A stretch of DNA of 50,387 nucleotides from Chryseosolibacter indicum (GCF_018598585.1 NZ_JAHESD010000044.1:1-50387); one strand, 5' to 3'; numbered from the stretch's first letter, positions 1 through 8,558 are shown. Made by a program: numbers and translations. The notes: a model not told the origin generated them from the sequence alone.

Positions 1-32
1 AGGATAACACCTGGGAGAGTAAGTCGTCGCCT
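1..32 (+). rRNA. rrf: 5S ribosomal RNA, 3' end (partial)
   Basis: The first 32 bases match the 3' end of a Bacteroidota 5S rRNA: a short helix (CCTGG before GAGAG) and then GAGAGTAAGTCGTCGCC, close to the family's GGGAGAGTAGGTCGCCGCC. An 11-bp intrinsic terminator follows directly. The rest of the gene, and presumably the 16S-23S-5S operon, lies left of the window. The decayed copies at 165-260 and 395-489 align to the same part of 5S and support the call. It rests on remembered family sequence, not on a computed alignment. Confidence 0.7.
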
Positions 33-45
33 ATCTTTATTACAT

Positions 46-82
46 AAGCCTTGCAGATATCCTCTGCAAGGCTTTTTGTTTT
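46..82 (+). terminator. Intrinsic terminator of the rRNA operon
   Basis: A perfect 11-bp stem (AGCCTTGCAGA with TCTGCAAGGCT, loop TATCC) is followed by TTTTTGTTTT. It lies 14 bases after the 5S end, where an rRNA operon should stop. The same hairpin recurs twice downstream. Confidence 0.85.
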
Positions 83-164
83 GTAGCTGGTCCGGCTGGT
101 CACAAAACAGGATTAACTGAATGAAGGAATAGGAATCAGTAAGTTCTACAGTTTAACATTAGAT

Positions 165-260
165 TATCGCTTCCCATATCGAATAAAGCAATTAATCCAC
201 CAGCACTGATAGGACCAGGATAATCCCGATCCCTATCGGGAGGAGAGTAAGTCGTCGCCT
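165..260 (+). pseudogene. Decayed 5S rRNA remnant, copy 1
   Basis: TTCCCATATCGAATAAAG and CCACCAGCACTGATAGG correspond to the 5S stretches TTCCCATTCCGAACAGAG and CCACCAGCGCCGATGG. The remnant ends in GAGAGTAAGTCGTCGCCT. Substitutions in otherwise invariant positions, an inserted CCCGATCCCTATCGGG hairpin and an unrecognisable 5' half suggest it is not functional. Confidence 0.65.
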
Positions 261-274
261 ATCTTTATTACATA

Positions 275-310
275 AGCCTTGCAGATATCCTCTGCAAGGC
301 TTTTTTTGTT
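275..310 (+). terminator. Duplicated rRNA-type terminator, copy 2
   Basis: It has the same 11-bp stem and TATCC loop as the hairpin at 46-82, followed by seven T. The hairpin is fully conserved while the 5S body before it has decayed. Confidence 0.8.
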
Positions 311-394
311 TTGGTAGCAGCTCTGGCTTGTCACAAAACAGAATTAACTGAATGAAGGAATAGGAATCAGTAGGTTCTACAGTTTAACATTAGA

Positions 395-489
395 TTATCG
401 CTTCCCATATCGAATAAAGTAATTAATCCACCAGCGCTGATGGTACCAGGATAATCCCGATCCCTATCGGAGGAGGTAAGTCGTCGCCT
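395..489 (+). pseudogene. Decayed 5S rRNA remnant, copy 2
   Basis: This is nearly identical to the remnant at 165-260. It is slightly closer to real 5S, because CCACCAGCGCTGATGGTACC keeps the family sequence better. The base of the last helix is damaged (AGGAGGTAAG instead of GGAGAGTAAG). Confidence 0.65.
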
Positions 490-503
490 ATCTTTATTAC
501 ATA

Positions 504-536
504 AGCCTTGCAGATATCCTCTGCAAGGCTTTTTTG
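504..536 (+). terminator. Duplicated rRNA-type terminator, copy 3
   Basis: This is a third identical 11-bp stem-loop with a T run. It lies about 165 bp upstream of the next gene and would insulate that gene from rRNA read-through. Confidence 0.8.
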
Positions 537-700
537 TTTTGTAGCTGGTCCAATCTGGTAGCTGGGTCAGAAAACAGGATTAACTTCAGTATGGAACATA
601 TCCTCGCATAGCTCTTTTGTTTTTAGTAATATTCCGATATCTCTGTCGTTCAGTTGTCAATTGATATCGTCACCTGTATCTTCACACGCAAAAATATTCT

Positions 701-3364
701 TTGAAGAAGCTCCCGTTACTCATCACTATTGGTATAGTGCTCCTAATGTTAGGTGGCTATTTTCTTTATACACATAATTTAAAGAATAGGGCTATTGGGG
801 CATGGGATCTTGTTCCTTCTGATGCATTGGCAGTGTATGAAAGTGATAACTGCAAAAGCTGTATCGAGAAGACGAAAGAAACTGCCGTTTGGACCGTCTT
901 CAATAAGGCTTCGCTATACAACAAAGCAATTGATTCTTTAAGAGACGACGTATTTACTTTGCTTTCCCCCGGAGCTAATTATCTTTTGTCAGTTCACGCT
1001 ACTAAAAAGGATGACTTTGATTTTATTGTCTTCTATCCTCAGCTCCAAAAAGCTGTCAGTCTTTTTAGTGATATTAAAAATAAGTCCTCTAAATTTTCTA
1101 CAAGAGAATTCAGTTCAATCACTATTAATGAAGTACATCTTGCAGGGCAAATCCTGTCCTGGTGTGTAATTGATAATATCTTGGTGGCTAGCTTCACCCC
1201 TTTTCTTATAGAAGATGTTATAAGAACGTATGATGCATCTAAGGACAACTTTAAGAAGACGCTTTCATCACTCCGGCAACTAACAAAGATTAGGGGCGAC
1301 GCGGGTAATTTATACCTGCGACTAAATGCCTTAGAAGAAATCGTGTCAGTATTTTCGAGAGAGTATTCTACTTTGCTCAACTCGTTTGGAAAGGTGTCTG
1401 TTCTTGATATAAAAGCCGAGGACAATAATCTATCATTGAATGGCTTTAGCGCCGATACTTCGGCGCTGGTTGCGGGTACCCTTTCATTATTTCGAAGTCA
1501 AAGTCCTGTTTCATTTAAATTAGAGAATTTTATTCCCAATCGTACAATCGCCCTTAATAACTTAGGTATAAGTAATGGAAATGATTTTAATAAGGATTTA
1601 ATCAATTACCGTAAAAGCAAGGCTGCTCATCTAAACGATACCCTGAAAAAAATCGGATCTTCTCTTAACGTAGATCTTAATGCACTATACAACAACATCG
1701 AAGATGAAATTGCCATTTGTTATGTAGAATCATTTAAAAGAAAAGGCTATAGTAAAATACTTTTTATTGAAACGGCTAAGTATTCCTCCTGGATAAAAGT
1801 TTTTTCAGACTTATCAGCTAAGCTTAGTGTCGACACTATTTTTTATGAGAAGTTTGGTAACTATCAAATCAAGGATGTTCCTGTTTTCAGATTCCCGGAG
1901 AAAATCCTGTGGCCTTTAGTAAATGGCTTTGATGACATGTACTACACCAACATAGGTAACACGATTATCATTGGTGATGATTTAGACGAGTTGAAGAAAG
2001 TACTTACCGACATTGATGAAGATGATACATGGGGCAAGTCGGTATCCGTGAACAAGTTCCTTGGTACCACACTTCTGGAGGCCAACATTAGCTTCTATGT
2101 AAATACCCCTAAAGTTTGGAGTGTTATATCATCCTCCCTCCATCCCAAATGGAATAAATTCATTAGAGATAATCAAAAATTAGTCAGCTCTTTACAGATG
2201 GGAGCGATACAGTTTAGCAATCTCAATCACAGCTATTATACCAACATCTCATGGAATTATAAAACCGTTGAAGCTGCAGGCCAAAGTCCGCCACGTGAAA
2301 GATATGTCACCCGATTAAATTCGAACATCACTCGGATTCACGCTGTTAAAAGCCATATCAGTAAAAGCGATGAACTGCTCGTACAGGATTCTTTGAATGA
2401 TCTCGCGCTTCTATCTAATGAAGGTGAGGTGCTTTGGAAAAAATCAATTGGAGATCCTATAGTAGGTGAAATTTATCAAATTGATTTTCTTGCCAATGGT
2501 AAGCTGCAGTACTTCTTTGCAACAAAAGATGCCCTTCATGTTATAGACAGACTTGGTAACTATGTAAGTCCTTATCCATTGCGACTTTCAGTTTCTGATA
2601 TTGAACACGTAAGTGTAATAGATTACGATCACAGTAAGAGATACCGCTTCATCGTTACTGAGTCGTCGGGTAAAATTTGGATGTACGATAAAGAAGGTAA
2701 TGATCTTGATGGTTGGAATCCTAAAGATTTAGCAAGTAAATTATTGATGTCTCCTCAGCACTATCGAATAAAGGGAAGAGACTATATAATTGGAGTCTCG
2801 AACAACGGGGTAGTGCATTTAATGAATAGGAGGGGTGAAAGTATTAAAGGTTTTCCTCTTGATGTTAAAGCAAGGTTGCGCGGAGACTTCTTTTTAGAAA
2901 CGGGAAGAGCTACAGCAGATACATATTTTGTAGTAGTAGATGAAGATGGTTTTAAAGTCAAGTTTAACATCGAAGGAAAAATAGTAGCAAGAGAAACGTT
3001 ATTAAAATCATCTGTTACAAGTAAGTTCTACTTGCTTAACGAGAAGAATGCAAAGTCCTATTTGGTGGTACAGCAAGACGCACGACAGTTTAAAATATTA
3101 GATCAAACAGGAAAGCAAATCATATCAAATGATTTTACGGGATCAAATCCTGCTATCGTAAACTTTTATGACTTTGGTTCTGGTAAATCGTATATATCGG
3201 TCACAGACTTGACACAGGAACTTACATATATTTATGACATGGAAGGCAACCTGCTGACATCCCCACCAGTTGAGTCATCATTATTAACACTCAGGCCAAA
3301 GGAATCCGGTCAGATAAGGATATACTATATACAGAACAACGCAGTTGTTATAGAGAGTTTATAG
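701..3364 (+). CDS. Membrane-anchored DUF3352-like protein with propeller-like C-terminus
   Basis: The function is unknown. Residues 4-23 form one N-terminal hydrophobic helix, a signal anchor. After it comes VPSDALAVYES (38-48), the kind of opening seen in DUF3352-type proteins. From about residue 560 there are repeated beta-rich units of the form 'LLSNEGEVLWKKSI...', 'VIDRLGNYV...', 'MYDKEGNDLDGW' and 'LMNRRGESIKGFPL', which suggest a beta-propeller or WD/PQQ-like fold. Most of the 887-residue protein should lie in the periplasm. The start is TTG; no ATG lies upstream in frame before a stop, and the next ATG falls inside the hydrophobic helix, so TTG is preferred. The gene stands alone, and its stop codon abuts the bioA stop on the other strand (TAGCTA). 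The family assignment is tentative. Confidence 0.8.
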   Translation: MKKLPLLITIGIVLLMLGGYFLYTHNLKNRAIGAWDLVPSDALAVYESDNCKSCIEKTKETAVWTVFNKASLYNKAIDSLRDDVFTLLSPGANYLLSVHATKKDDFDFIVFYPQLQKAVSLFSDIKNKSSKFSTREFSSITINEVHLAGQILSWCVIDNILVASFTPFLIEDVIRTYDASKDNFKKTLSSLRQLTKIRGDAGNLYLRLNALEEIVSVFSREYSTLLNSFGKVSVLDIKAEDNNLSLNGFSADTSALVAGTLSLFRSQSPVSFKLENFIPNRTIALNNLGISNGNDFNKDLINYRKSKAAHLNDTLKKIGSSLNVDLNALYNNIEDEIAICYVESFKRKGYSKILFIETAKYSSWIKVFSDLSAKLSVDTIFYEKFGNYQIKDVPVFRFPEKILWPLVNGFDDMYYTNIGNTIIIGDDLDELKKVLTDIDEDDTWGKSVSVNKFLGTTLLEANISFYVNTPKVWSVISSSLHPKWNKFIRDNQKLVSSLQMGAIQFSNLNHSYYTNISWNYKTVEAAGQSPPRERYVTRLNSNITRIHAVKSHISKSDELLVQDSLNDLALLSNEGEVLWKKSIGDPIVGEIYQIDFLANGKLQYFFATKDALHVIDRLGNYVSPYPLRLSVSDIEHVSVIDYDHSKRYRFIVTESSGKIWMYDKEGNDLDGWNPKDLASKLLMSPQHYRIKGRDYIIGVSNNGVVHLMNRRGESIKGFPLDVKARLRGDFFLETGRATADTYFVVVDEDGFKVKFNIEGKIVARETLLKSSVTSKFYLLNEKNAKSYLVVQQDARQFKILDQTGKQIISNDFTGSNPAIVNFYDFGSGKSYISVTDLTQELTYIYDMEGNLLTSPPVESSLLTLRPKESGQIRIYYIQNNAVVIESL

Positions 3365-4639
3365 CTATAATTCATTATTAATAAACTTTTCTATTTCATC
3401 GTAAATGAATTTTAATTCATCTTCCTTAATTACGTATGGAGGAAGTATGTAAATGATATTCCCTAAGGGCCTTAATAAAATACCACGTTCCAGGAAATAA
3501 GGATATATCTTTTTCCTAACCGGACTCGTATAAGAAGTTCCCGTATCTGTTCTCAATTCAACGGCTAGAACGGTACCCAGACTTCGAACATCTGCTAACT
3601 TATCAGACTGCTCAATTCTTTCCTTAAAACTTCTATGGAGAGACGAAATTTTTAAGATGTTTTGCCTGCATTCTGCTTTCATTAACAATTCAAAACTTGC
3701 ATTTGAGGCAGCACAGGCAAGCGGATTTGCCGTAAAGGAATGACCATGAAAGAACGTCTTTCCAACTTCCGATGAATCAAATGCTCCAACTATTTTCTTT
3801 GAACAGGATGTAATACCGATAGGTAAAGTTCCTCCTGATAGCCCTTTTGAAATGGCCATAATATCTGGCTTGTATGTCATATGGTATGACGCAAATAGTT
3901 CGCCTGTTCTTCCAAATCCTGTAAATACTTCGTCAGCGATACAAATAACGTCGTGCTCTTGCGCAAAGCCGATCATCTTATCCAATAGTGTACTGCTATA
4001 CATTCGCATACCTGCTGCGCCTTGTACCAACGGTTCGTAAATAAACGCTGCTACGTTATCCTCAACTACTAACTGCTGAAATCTCTGATAAACTATTTCT
4101 TCATTTTCTGCATTTGGAAAATCAATAAAAATCGTCTGAAAAAGATGGTCTTGAAAAGGTGCAGTAAAGATGCTTCGTTCACCAACAGACATTGCCCCAA
4201 AGGTGTCACCATGATAGGCACCATCTATAGCGATTATCTTTTTTCTTTCAATACCTTGATTGTGCCAGTATTGCAACGCCATTTTAATTCCTACTTCAAC
4301 AGCGGTGCTCCCGTTGTCTGAAAAGAATATCTTGCTTTGATTATCGGGCAAAATAGTGAGTACATTTTCAGAGAGTTTTATTGCAGGCTCGTGGGTGAAT
4401 CCAGCAAAAATTACATGTTCCAGTTTTAGTGCTTGCTCAGCAATTGCTTTTGCAATTGCAGGATGTGAGTGCCCATGAATATTTACCCACCAGGATGAAA
4501 CCGCATCGATGATCTTTTTTCCATCGTGTGTTTTTAGGTAAACTCCTTCCCCAGATTCAATGAGTATTGGATCATCAGCTCCTTTTAAGGAAGTAAAGGG
4601 ATGCCAGATGTTGTTCTTATCTTGCGTTAGTAGATTCAT
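3365..4639 (-). CDS. bioA: Adenosylmethionine-8-amino-7-oxononanoate aminotransferase
   Basis: BioA moves the amino group of S-adenosylmethionine to 7-keto-8-aminopelargonate to give 7,8-diaminopelargonate, the third step of biotin ring assembly in the cytosol. The protein is a fold-type I, class III PLP aminotransferase of 424 residues, the usual length. Visible features are SSWWVNIHGHSHP near the N-terminus, DNGSTAVEVGIKMALQYW, the PLP-contacting Asp236 in IADEVFTGFGRTG and the Schiff-base Lys265 in AISKGLSGG. The start is ATG. It is the last gene of a leftward run SDR-bioF-bioD-bioA and overlaps the end of bioD by 23 bp, so the two are probably translationally coupled. No separate promoter is evident. 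Confidence 0.97.
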   Translation of the reverse strand: MNLLTQDKNNIWHPFTSLKGADDPILIESGEGVYLKTHDGKKIIDAVSSWWVNIHGHSHPAIAKAIAEQALKLEHVIFAGFTHEPAIKLSENVLTILPDNQSKIFFSDNGSTAVEVGIKMALQYWHNQGIERKKIIAIDGAYHGDTFGAMSVGERSIFTAPFQDHLFQTIFIDFPNAENEEIVYQRFQQLVVEDNVAAFIYEPLVQGAAGMRMYSSTLLDKMIGFAQEHDVICIADEVFTGFGRTGELFASYHMTYKPDIMAISKGLSGGTLPIGITSCSKKIVGAFDSSEVGKTFFHGHSFTANPLACAASNASFELLMKAECRQNILKISSLHRSFKERIEQSDKLADVRSLGTVLAVELRTDTGTSYTSPVRKKIYPYFLERGILLRPLGNIIYILPPYVIKEDELKFIYDEIEKFINNEL

Positions 4640-5243
4640 AAAATAATGGAGCTATTCTTTCTGCGTAATGCTTTACAATCTCAGGGGTGATAGTCTTTTC
4701 TTTTCTAATGTGCAATAACGTTGGCAGCTTTGAATAATGAGTAATAAAATTTTGGCTTTCTATGTTTTCTTCACCGTTAAAAATAATACCCTTAATTCTT
4801 AACTTCCTCTTCATTAAGGCTTCAATCGTTAATAAAGTATGATTGATGCTCCCCAGGTAAAGGTCTGCAACAAGAATGATTTCAGAATTAAGTTTAGCCA
4901 TTAAATCGACTATAAGCGTGTTATCATTCAAAGGAACAAGGCATCCTCCTGCTCCCTCAATTACAATCCTGTTCTCTGTTTTAGGAATTATAAAGCGCTC
5001 TAAATTTATCTCGACTTCATCTATTTTAGCTGAGGCATGAGGAGATGCGGGAGTTTTTAATAAATAAGTTTCCGGATGTACTACCGTGACGCGATTAGTT
5101 ATTAATGATTCGATAGTTTCCGAATCTCGTGGATAGCCTGATTGAATAGGTTTCCAGTAATCTGCCTTTAGTGCTTCACATAATATAGCTGAAGCAAGTG
5201 TTTTGCCACTATCGGTATCTATTCCCGTAACAAAATAGTTCAT
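4617..5243 (-). CDS. bioD: ATP-dependent dethiobiotin synthetase
   Basis: BioD carboxylates 7,8-diaminopelargonate with CO2 and ATP and closes the ureido ring to form dethiobiotin. At 208 residues it fits the family. It opens with the P-loop variant VTGIDTDSGKT (catalytic Lys14), has KPIQSGYP for substrate and ATP contact, and carries IEGAGGCLVPL, the second conserved glycine-rich loop. The ATG start lies one base after the bioF stop, and the gene end overlaps bioA by 23 bp. That spacing indicates a single transcript for bioF-bioD-bioA. Confidence 0.95.
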   Translation of the reverse strand: MNYFVTGIDTDSGKTLASAILCEALKADYWKPIQSGYPRDSETIESLITNRVTVVHPETYLLKTPASPHASAKIDEVEINLERFIIPKTENRIVIEGAGGCLVPLNDNTLIVDLMAKLNSEIILVADLYLGSINHTLLTIEALMKRKLRIKGIIFNGEENIESQNFITHYSKLPTLLHIRKEKTITPEIVKHYAERIAPLFYESTNAR

Positions 5244-5244
5244 C

Positions 5245-6375
5245 TTAATTGTTGTAAAAAATTAACAAATCAGCAAGTTTAGAAACTTCCTCGTCTGTAT
5301 TAAAAGCATGAAGACAAATTCTTATTCGCTCTTTGCCCTTTGGTACTGTAGGTGAAAGTATAGGTCGAATATCAAATCCATTATTTTGGAGATGAAGCGC
5401 TAATGACCTTGCTCTTTCACTACATTCAACTACTACTGTTTGAATGCTGGAATTACTATCAGTCCTGTTTGTAATTGATTTCGTCTTAGCAAGAAAGAAA
5501 TCAATTCTTTTACGTAGTTGCTCTTTTAGTGAAGGTGTTCTGTCAATAAATTCAAACGCTGCGTCAATTGAACAAAGACTATGCGGAGTCATCGCTGTGG
5601 TATAGATAAATGGCCTGGCAAAATTAATAAGATAATTAATTAAGTGATCTGAGCCGGCAACGCAAGCTCCATGTACACCGATAGCTTTGCCAAAGGTATA
5701 GATTCTAATATCGATATTATGATGAAGATTTAATGAACAAGCGTAACCGTTTCCCCCCTCACCATAAACACCCGTACTGTGGGCCTCATCCAGTATTATT
5801 GTTATGTCGTATTTGCTTTTTAACGCAACTAAGCCTGCAAGGGGACAAGCATCACCATCCATTGAATAAATGGATTCAACGACAACCAATACCCTACCTG
5901 TTGATTTTTTTATCTTGTTCTCAAGATCGTTGAGATCATTGTGCTTAAAAGAATAACGATTCGCCAGACTTAATCTTGCTCCATCTTTTATGCATGCATG
6001 AGCAAGTTCATCATATAGAATAGTATCACCTTTTTGAGCAATAGAGGAGATCACACCTAAATTCGCAGTATACCCGGAATTAAATAAAAGAACCTTAGAG
6101 CTCTGAAAGATGGATGCTAATCGCTCTTCAACTTGCTCAGCATATAAAGAGTTTCCTGAAAGTAGACGAGAGCCAGTTGATCCATTATATCTTAGCGCAA
6201 GTGCCCTAAACTTTTGTTCAATAAAATCCCAAAGCTCTTGTGAGCGTGAGAGGCCCAAATAATCGTTAGAACAAAAGTCTATAAGCGTTTTCTCTACAGA
6301 TAGTTTTCTTAGTGTACCTTCTTCCTGTCTCTTCCTAAGTTTTTCAAAGAAATACTGATCGAGATTCGACATCAT
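5245..6375 (-). CDS. bioF: 8-amino-7-oxononanoate synthase
   Basis: BioF condenses a pimeloyl thioester with L-alanine, releasing CO2, to form 7-keto-8-aminopelargonate, the first committed step of biotin ring building. It is an alpha-oxoamine synthase of 376 residues. Motifs include FCSNDYLGLS, NGSTGSRLLSG, DELAHACIKDG with PLP-stacking His126, LDEAHSTGVYG (Asp196, His199) and the PLP-binding Lys230 in TFGKAIGVHG. Two consecutive ATG codons stand at the start (6375 and 6372), and either could be used. The SDR gene upstream ends only 6 bp before it. bioB and the pimeloyl-forming genes are not in this window. Confidence 0.95.
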   Translation of the reverse strand: MMSNLDQYFFEKLRKRQEEGTLRKLSVEKTLIDFCSNDYLGLSRSQELWDFIEQKFRALALRYNGSTGSRLLSGNSLYAEQVEERLASIFQSSKVLLFNSGYTANLGVISSIAQKGDTILYDELAHACIKDGARLSLANRYSFKHNDLNDLENKIKKSTGRVLVVVESIYSMDGDACPLAGLVALKSKYDITIILDEAHSTGVYGEGGNGYACSLNLHHNIDIRIYTFGKAIGVHGACVAGSDHLINYLINFARPFIYTTAMTPHSLCSIDAAFEFIDRTPSLKEQLRKRIDFFLAKTKSITNRTDSNSSIQTVVVECSERARSLALHLQNNGFDIRPILSPTVPKGKERIRICLHAFNTDEEVSKLADLLIFYNN

Positions 6376-6381
6376 CCTTGT

Positions 6382-7239
6382 TTACTTCCCGCGCGTTTTT
6401 TCAAGCATGTCCCACATTTCATCAGGAATCATTTCCAAATGGCTAAACTCGCCACCATTTCTTAACCATTCACCACCGTCAATAGTTATAACTTCACCAT
6501 TCACGTAAGCAGAAAAGTCAGAGATTAAATATGCTGCAAGGTTCGCCAACTCCTGATGTTCGCCAACACGCTTCAACGGAACACGTTGTGCAGGATCGAA
6601 TTTTTTAACGAGTTCACCTGGTAGTAGTCTGCTCCATGCGCCTTCCGTTGGAAATGGACCAGGAGCAATTGCATTACTTCTTATGTTGTATTTTGCCCAC
6701 TCTACGGCTAAACTTCTTGTTAAAGCAAGTACACCAGCTTTTCCGCATGCAGAAGGAACAACGAAGCCTGAGCCCGTCCACGCATATGTTGTTACAATAT
6801 TAAGGAAAGTGCCTGGTTGATTTTTAGCAATCCAATTTTTACCTGCAGCTAGTGTAGTGTAGTATGTCCCTTTCAATACAATATCAACAACAATATCGAA
6901 AGCTCTGTGCGAAAGCCGTTCGGTTGGACTAATAAAATTACCAGCCGCATTATTTACTACTCCATGTACCTGACCAAATTCTGCTTCCGCAGATTTAATC
7001 ACGTTTTCAATTTCTTCATACTTCCTTACATCGCAGGCAACAGGTAGTACTTTTCCCTTTGTTTCATCAGACAGTTCTTTCGCAGCTTTCTCCAGAACTT
7101 CTTTTTTCCGGCTTGTAATTACTAGGTTGGCGCCTAGTTCAAGAAAGTACTTGCCCATAGAACGACCTAGCCCGGTACCTCCTCCTGTTATAATGATAGT
7201 TTTGCCACTAAGTGACCCTGGTTGAAGCATTCCTGTCAT
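6382..7239 (-). CDS. SDR oxidoreductase, 2,4-dienoyl-CoA reductase type
   Basis: This is a short-chain dehydrogenase with the NADP-binding TGGGTGLGRSMG loop and NNAAGNF. The usual catalytic YxxxK is replaced by SACGK, while a Tyr stands earlier in IVTTYAWTGSGFVVPSACGK. This pattern, and the APGPFPTEGAWSRL and INGE-like VNGEVITIDGGEW stretches, match the dienoyl-CoA reductase (DECR) branch, which reduces 2,4-dienoyl-CoA during oxidation of unsaturated fatty acids. The longest frame would begin with TTG at 7275. The ATG at 7239 is chosen because the TTG start lies in promoter-like DNA; the ATG at 7230 is also possible. It appears to be the first gene of the biotin operon, 6 bp before bioF, but its role there is not obvious. 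Confidence 0.9.
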   Translation of the reverse strand: MTGMLQPGSLSGKTIIITGGGTGLGRSMGKYFLELGANLVITSRKKEVLEKAAKELSDETKGKVLPVACDVRKYEEIENVIKSAEAEFGQVHGVVNNAAGNFISPTERLSHRAFDIVVDIVLKGTYYTTLAAGKNWIAKNQPGTFLNIVTTYAWTGSGFVVPSACGKAGVLALTRSLAVEWAKYNIRSNAIAPGPFPTEGAWSRLLPGELVKKFDPAQRVPLKRVGEHQELANLAAYLISDFSAYVNGEVITIDGGEWLRNGGEFSHLEMIPDEMWDMLEKTRGK

Positions 7240-7369
7240 AGTTTTGTTTTTGGGTAAATATAAGAAAGAGAACAAATTAAGTTATAAATTCATTAGCATG
7301 AGTAAGAGCGTAAAAACGTTGTTTTACTTGTATATTATATTAGCTAATTTTCCATCCTAATTACGATCT

Positions 7370-8317
7370 ATGAAGTATCTGTTTACAATTGTCTTAATGT
7401 CTTCCATTCTAACTTCCTGTATTGTTTCTAAAAAGAAGTATGACGAGTTATTGGCACAAAAGGTACTTATGGAAGCAGACCTGGCTGACAAAAATGCAAA
7501 CCTTGATAGAGCCAATGCATTCGTCAAAGACCTGGAAGAGATGCTTCAGAAGTTAAAGGAAGATACAACCAATCTGGGGATTGACTTACGTAATAACAGT
7601 CAAAAATTAAGTTCGTTGGAAAAAGAGCATCAGCAGCTTAATACTTATTACAAAAACTTAATGACCAGTAGTGGTAAGCTCAACCGCGATCTGTCCCAGC
7701 AACAAGCGCAGCTACTTGCCATCCAGCAAAATCTTGAAGCTACCAGGAGAACAAACGACTCTCTAAGTAACAGCCTGGCAGAGCGTGAGAAGAAAGTACA
7801 GGAGCTAGAACAAATACTTGCCAATAAAGATAAGGCTGTTCAGGATTTGAAGAATAAAATCAGCAACGCTCTTCTTAACTTTAAAGAGAATGACATCTCC
7901 ATTAAAGTTAAAAACGGGAAAGTGTATGTCTCGTTGGCAGAACAGTTACTTTTTCAGTCAGGAAGTATAGAAGTTGACAGCAAGGGAGTGAGTGCACTTC
8001 AGCAACTTGCAAAAGCAATCAAAGATCAAAAGGACATCAATATTATGGTTGAAGGACATACAGATAATGTTCCTATTTCCAAAAAGACAGCGTACATGAG
8101 TGATAATTGGGATCTAAGTGTGATGAGAGCTACATCAATCACGAGAATTCTCACCAGAGGTGGTGTAATGCCTAACCAAATCACAGCTTCAGGAAGAGGC
8201 GAATATTCTCCTATAGCTAATAATGATTCGCCTCAAAGCAAACAAAAGAACAGGCGGACTGAAATAATCATTACGCCCAACCTCGACGAGTTATTTAAAA
8301 TACTGGCTACTAATTAA
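7370..8317 (+). CDS. OmpA-family lipoprotein with coiled coil
   Basis: This is an outer-membrane-anchored, peptidoglycan-binding protein of 315 residues. The N-terminus is a lipoprotein signal ending in SILTSC (Cys17). Residues 25-170 are a long heptad-rich coiled coil. Residues 180-310 form an OmpA/MotB domain with VEGHTDNVPIS, LSVMRATSITRIL, ASGRGEYSPIANNDS and QKNRRTEIIITP, which carry the Asp and Arg that bind diaminopimelate. It is transcribed divergently from the biotin operon. A 55-codon membrane peptide follows after 8 bp and is probably cotranscribed. It may tether the envelope, but the partner is unknown. Confidence 0.92.
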   Translation: MKYLFTIVLMSSILTSCIVSKKKYDELLAQKVLMEADLADKNANLDRANAFVKDLEEMLQKLKEDTTNLGIDLRNNSQKLSSLEKEHQQLNTYYKNLMTSSGKLNRDLSQQQAQLLAIQQNLEATRRTNDSLSNSLAEREKKVQELEQILANKDKAVQDLKNKISNALLNFKENDISIKVKNGKVYVSLAEQLLFQSGSIEVDSKGVSALQQLAKAIKDQKDINIMVEGHTDNVPISKKTAYMSDNWDLSVMRATSITRILTRGGVMPNQITASGRGEYSPIANNDSPQSKQKNRRTEIIITPNLDELFKILATN

Positions 8318-8325
8318 CAATTACT

Positions 8326-8493
8326 ATGGGAAGACTTATTTCACTCGCTATTCTTGTTATCGATATCCTTGTAATAATAGATATCGTAAAAAGTAATAAA
8401 GATACAGAACGAAAAGTGCTATGGATTATAGCCGTAGTTTTTCTTCCTATACTAGGTCCTATTCTTTGGTACTTTATTGGAAAGGACAAGTAA
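8326..8493 (+). CDS. Small PLDc_N-type membrane protein
   Basis: This is a 55-residue protein. Two transmembrane helices (about residues 3-20 and 31-51) flank a short charged loop (KSNKDTERK). The second helix reads WIIAVVFLPILGPILWYFIG, which fits the phospholipase D N-terminal membrane domain family (PLDc_N). These domains occur alone in many bacteria and have no catalytic residues. The ATG lies 8 bp after the OmpA-family gene, and a strong terminator follows at 8530, so the two genes probably form one unit. The specific function is unknown. Confidence 0.8.
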   Translation: MGRLISLAILVIDILVIIDIVKSNKDTERKVLWIIAVVFLPILGPILWYFIGKDK

Positions 8494-8529
8494 GGCGACT
8501 ACTAACAATGGATTTGACATTTAAAAAAT

Positions 8530-8558
8530 GGAGGGCGGGTTGCCCTCCTTTTTATTTT
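8530..8558 (+). terminator. Intrinsic terminator after the OmpA/PLDc_N pair
   Basis: GGAGGGC and GCCCTCC form a 7-bp GC-rich stem around GGGTT, followed by TTTTTATTTT. It lies 37 bp after the small membrane gene. Confidence 0.85.

Larger units (their letters stand above)
19..586 (+). repeat. Tandem 228-229 bp repeat (5S tail + terminator + spacer), 2.5 copies
   Basis: GTAAGTCGTCGCC begins at 19, 247 and 476, giving periods of 228 and 229 bp. Each unit holds the 5S 3' tail, the terminator hairpin, a spacer and a decayed 5S body. Units 1 and 2 are nearly identical along their whole length. Unit 3 is cut short at about 586, after the shared AAAACAGGATTAACT. The array looks like recent tandem duplication of the end of an rRNA operon. 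From 587 to 700 there is only gene-free leader DNA for the next gene. Confidence 0.85.
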
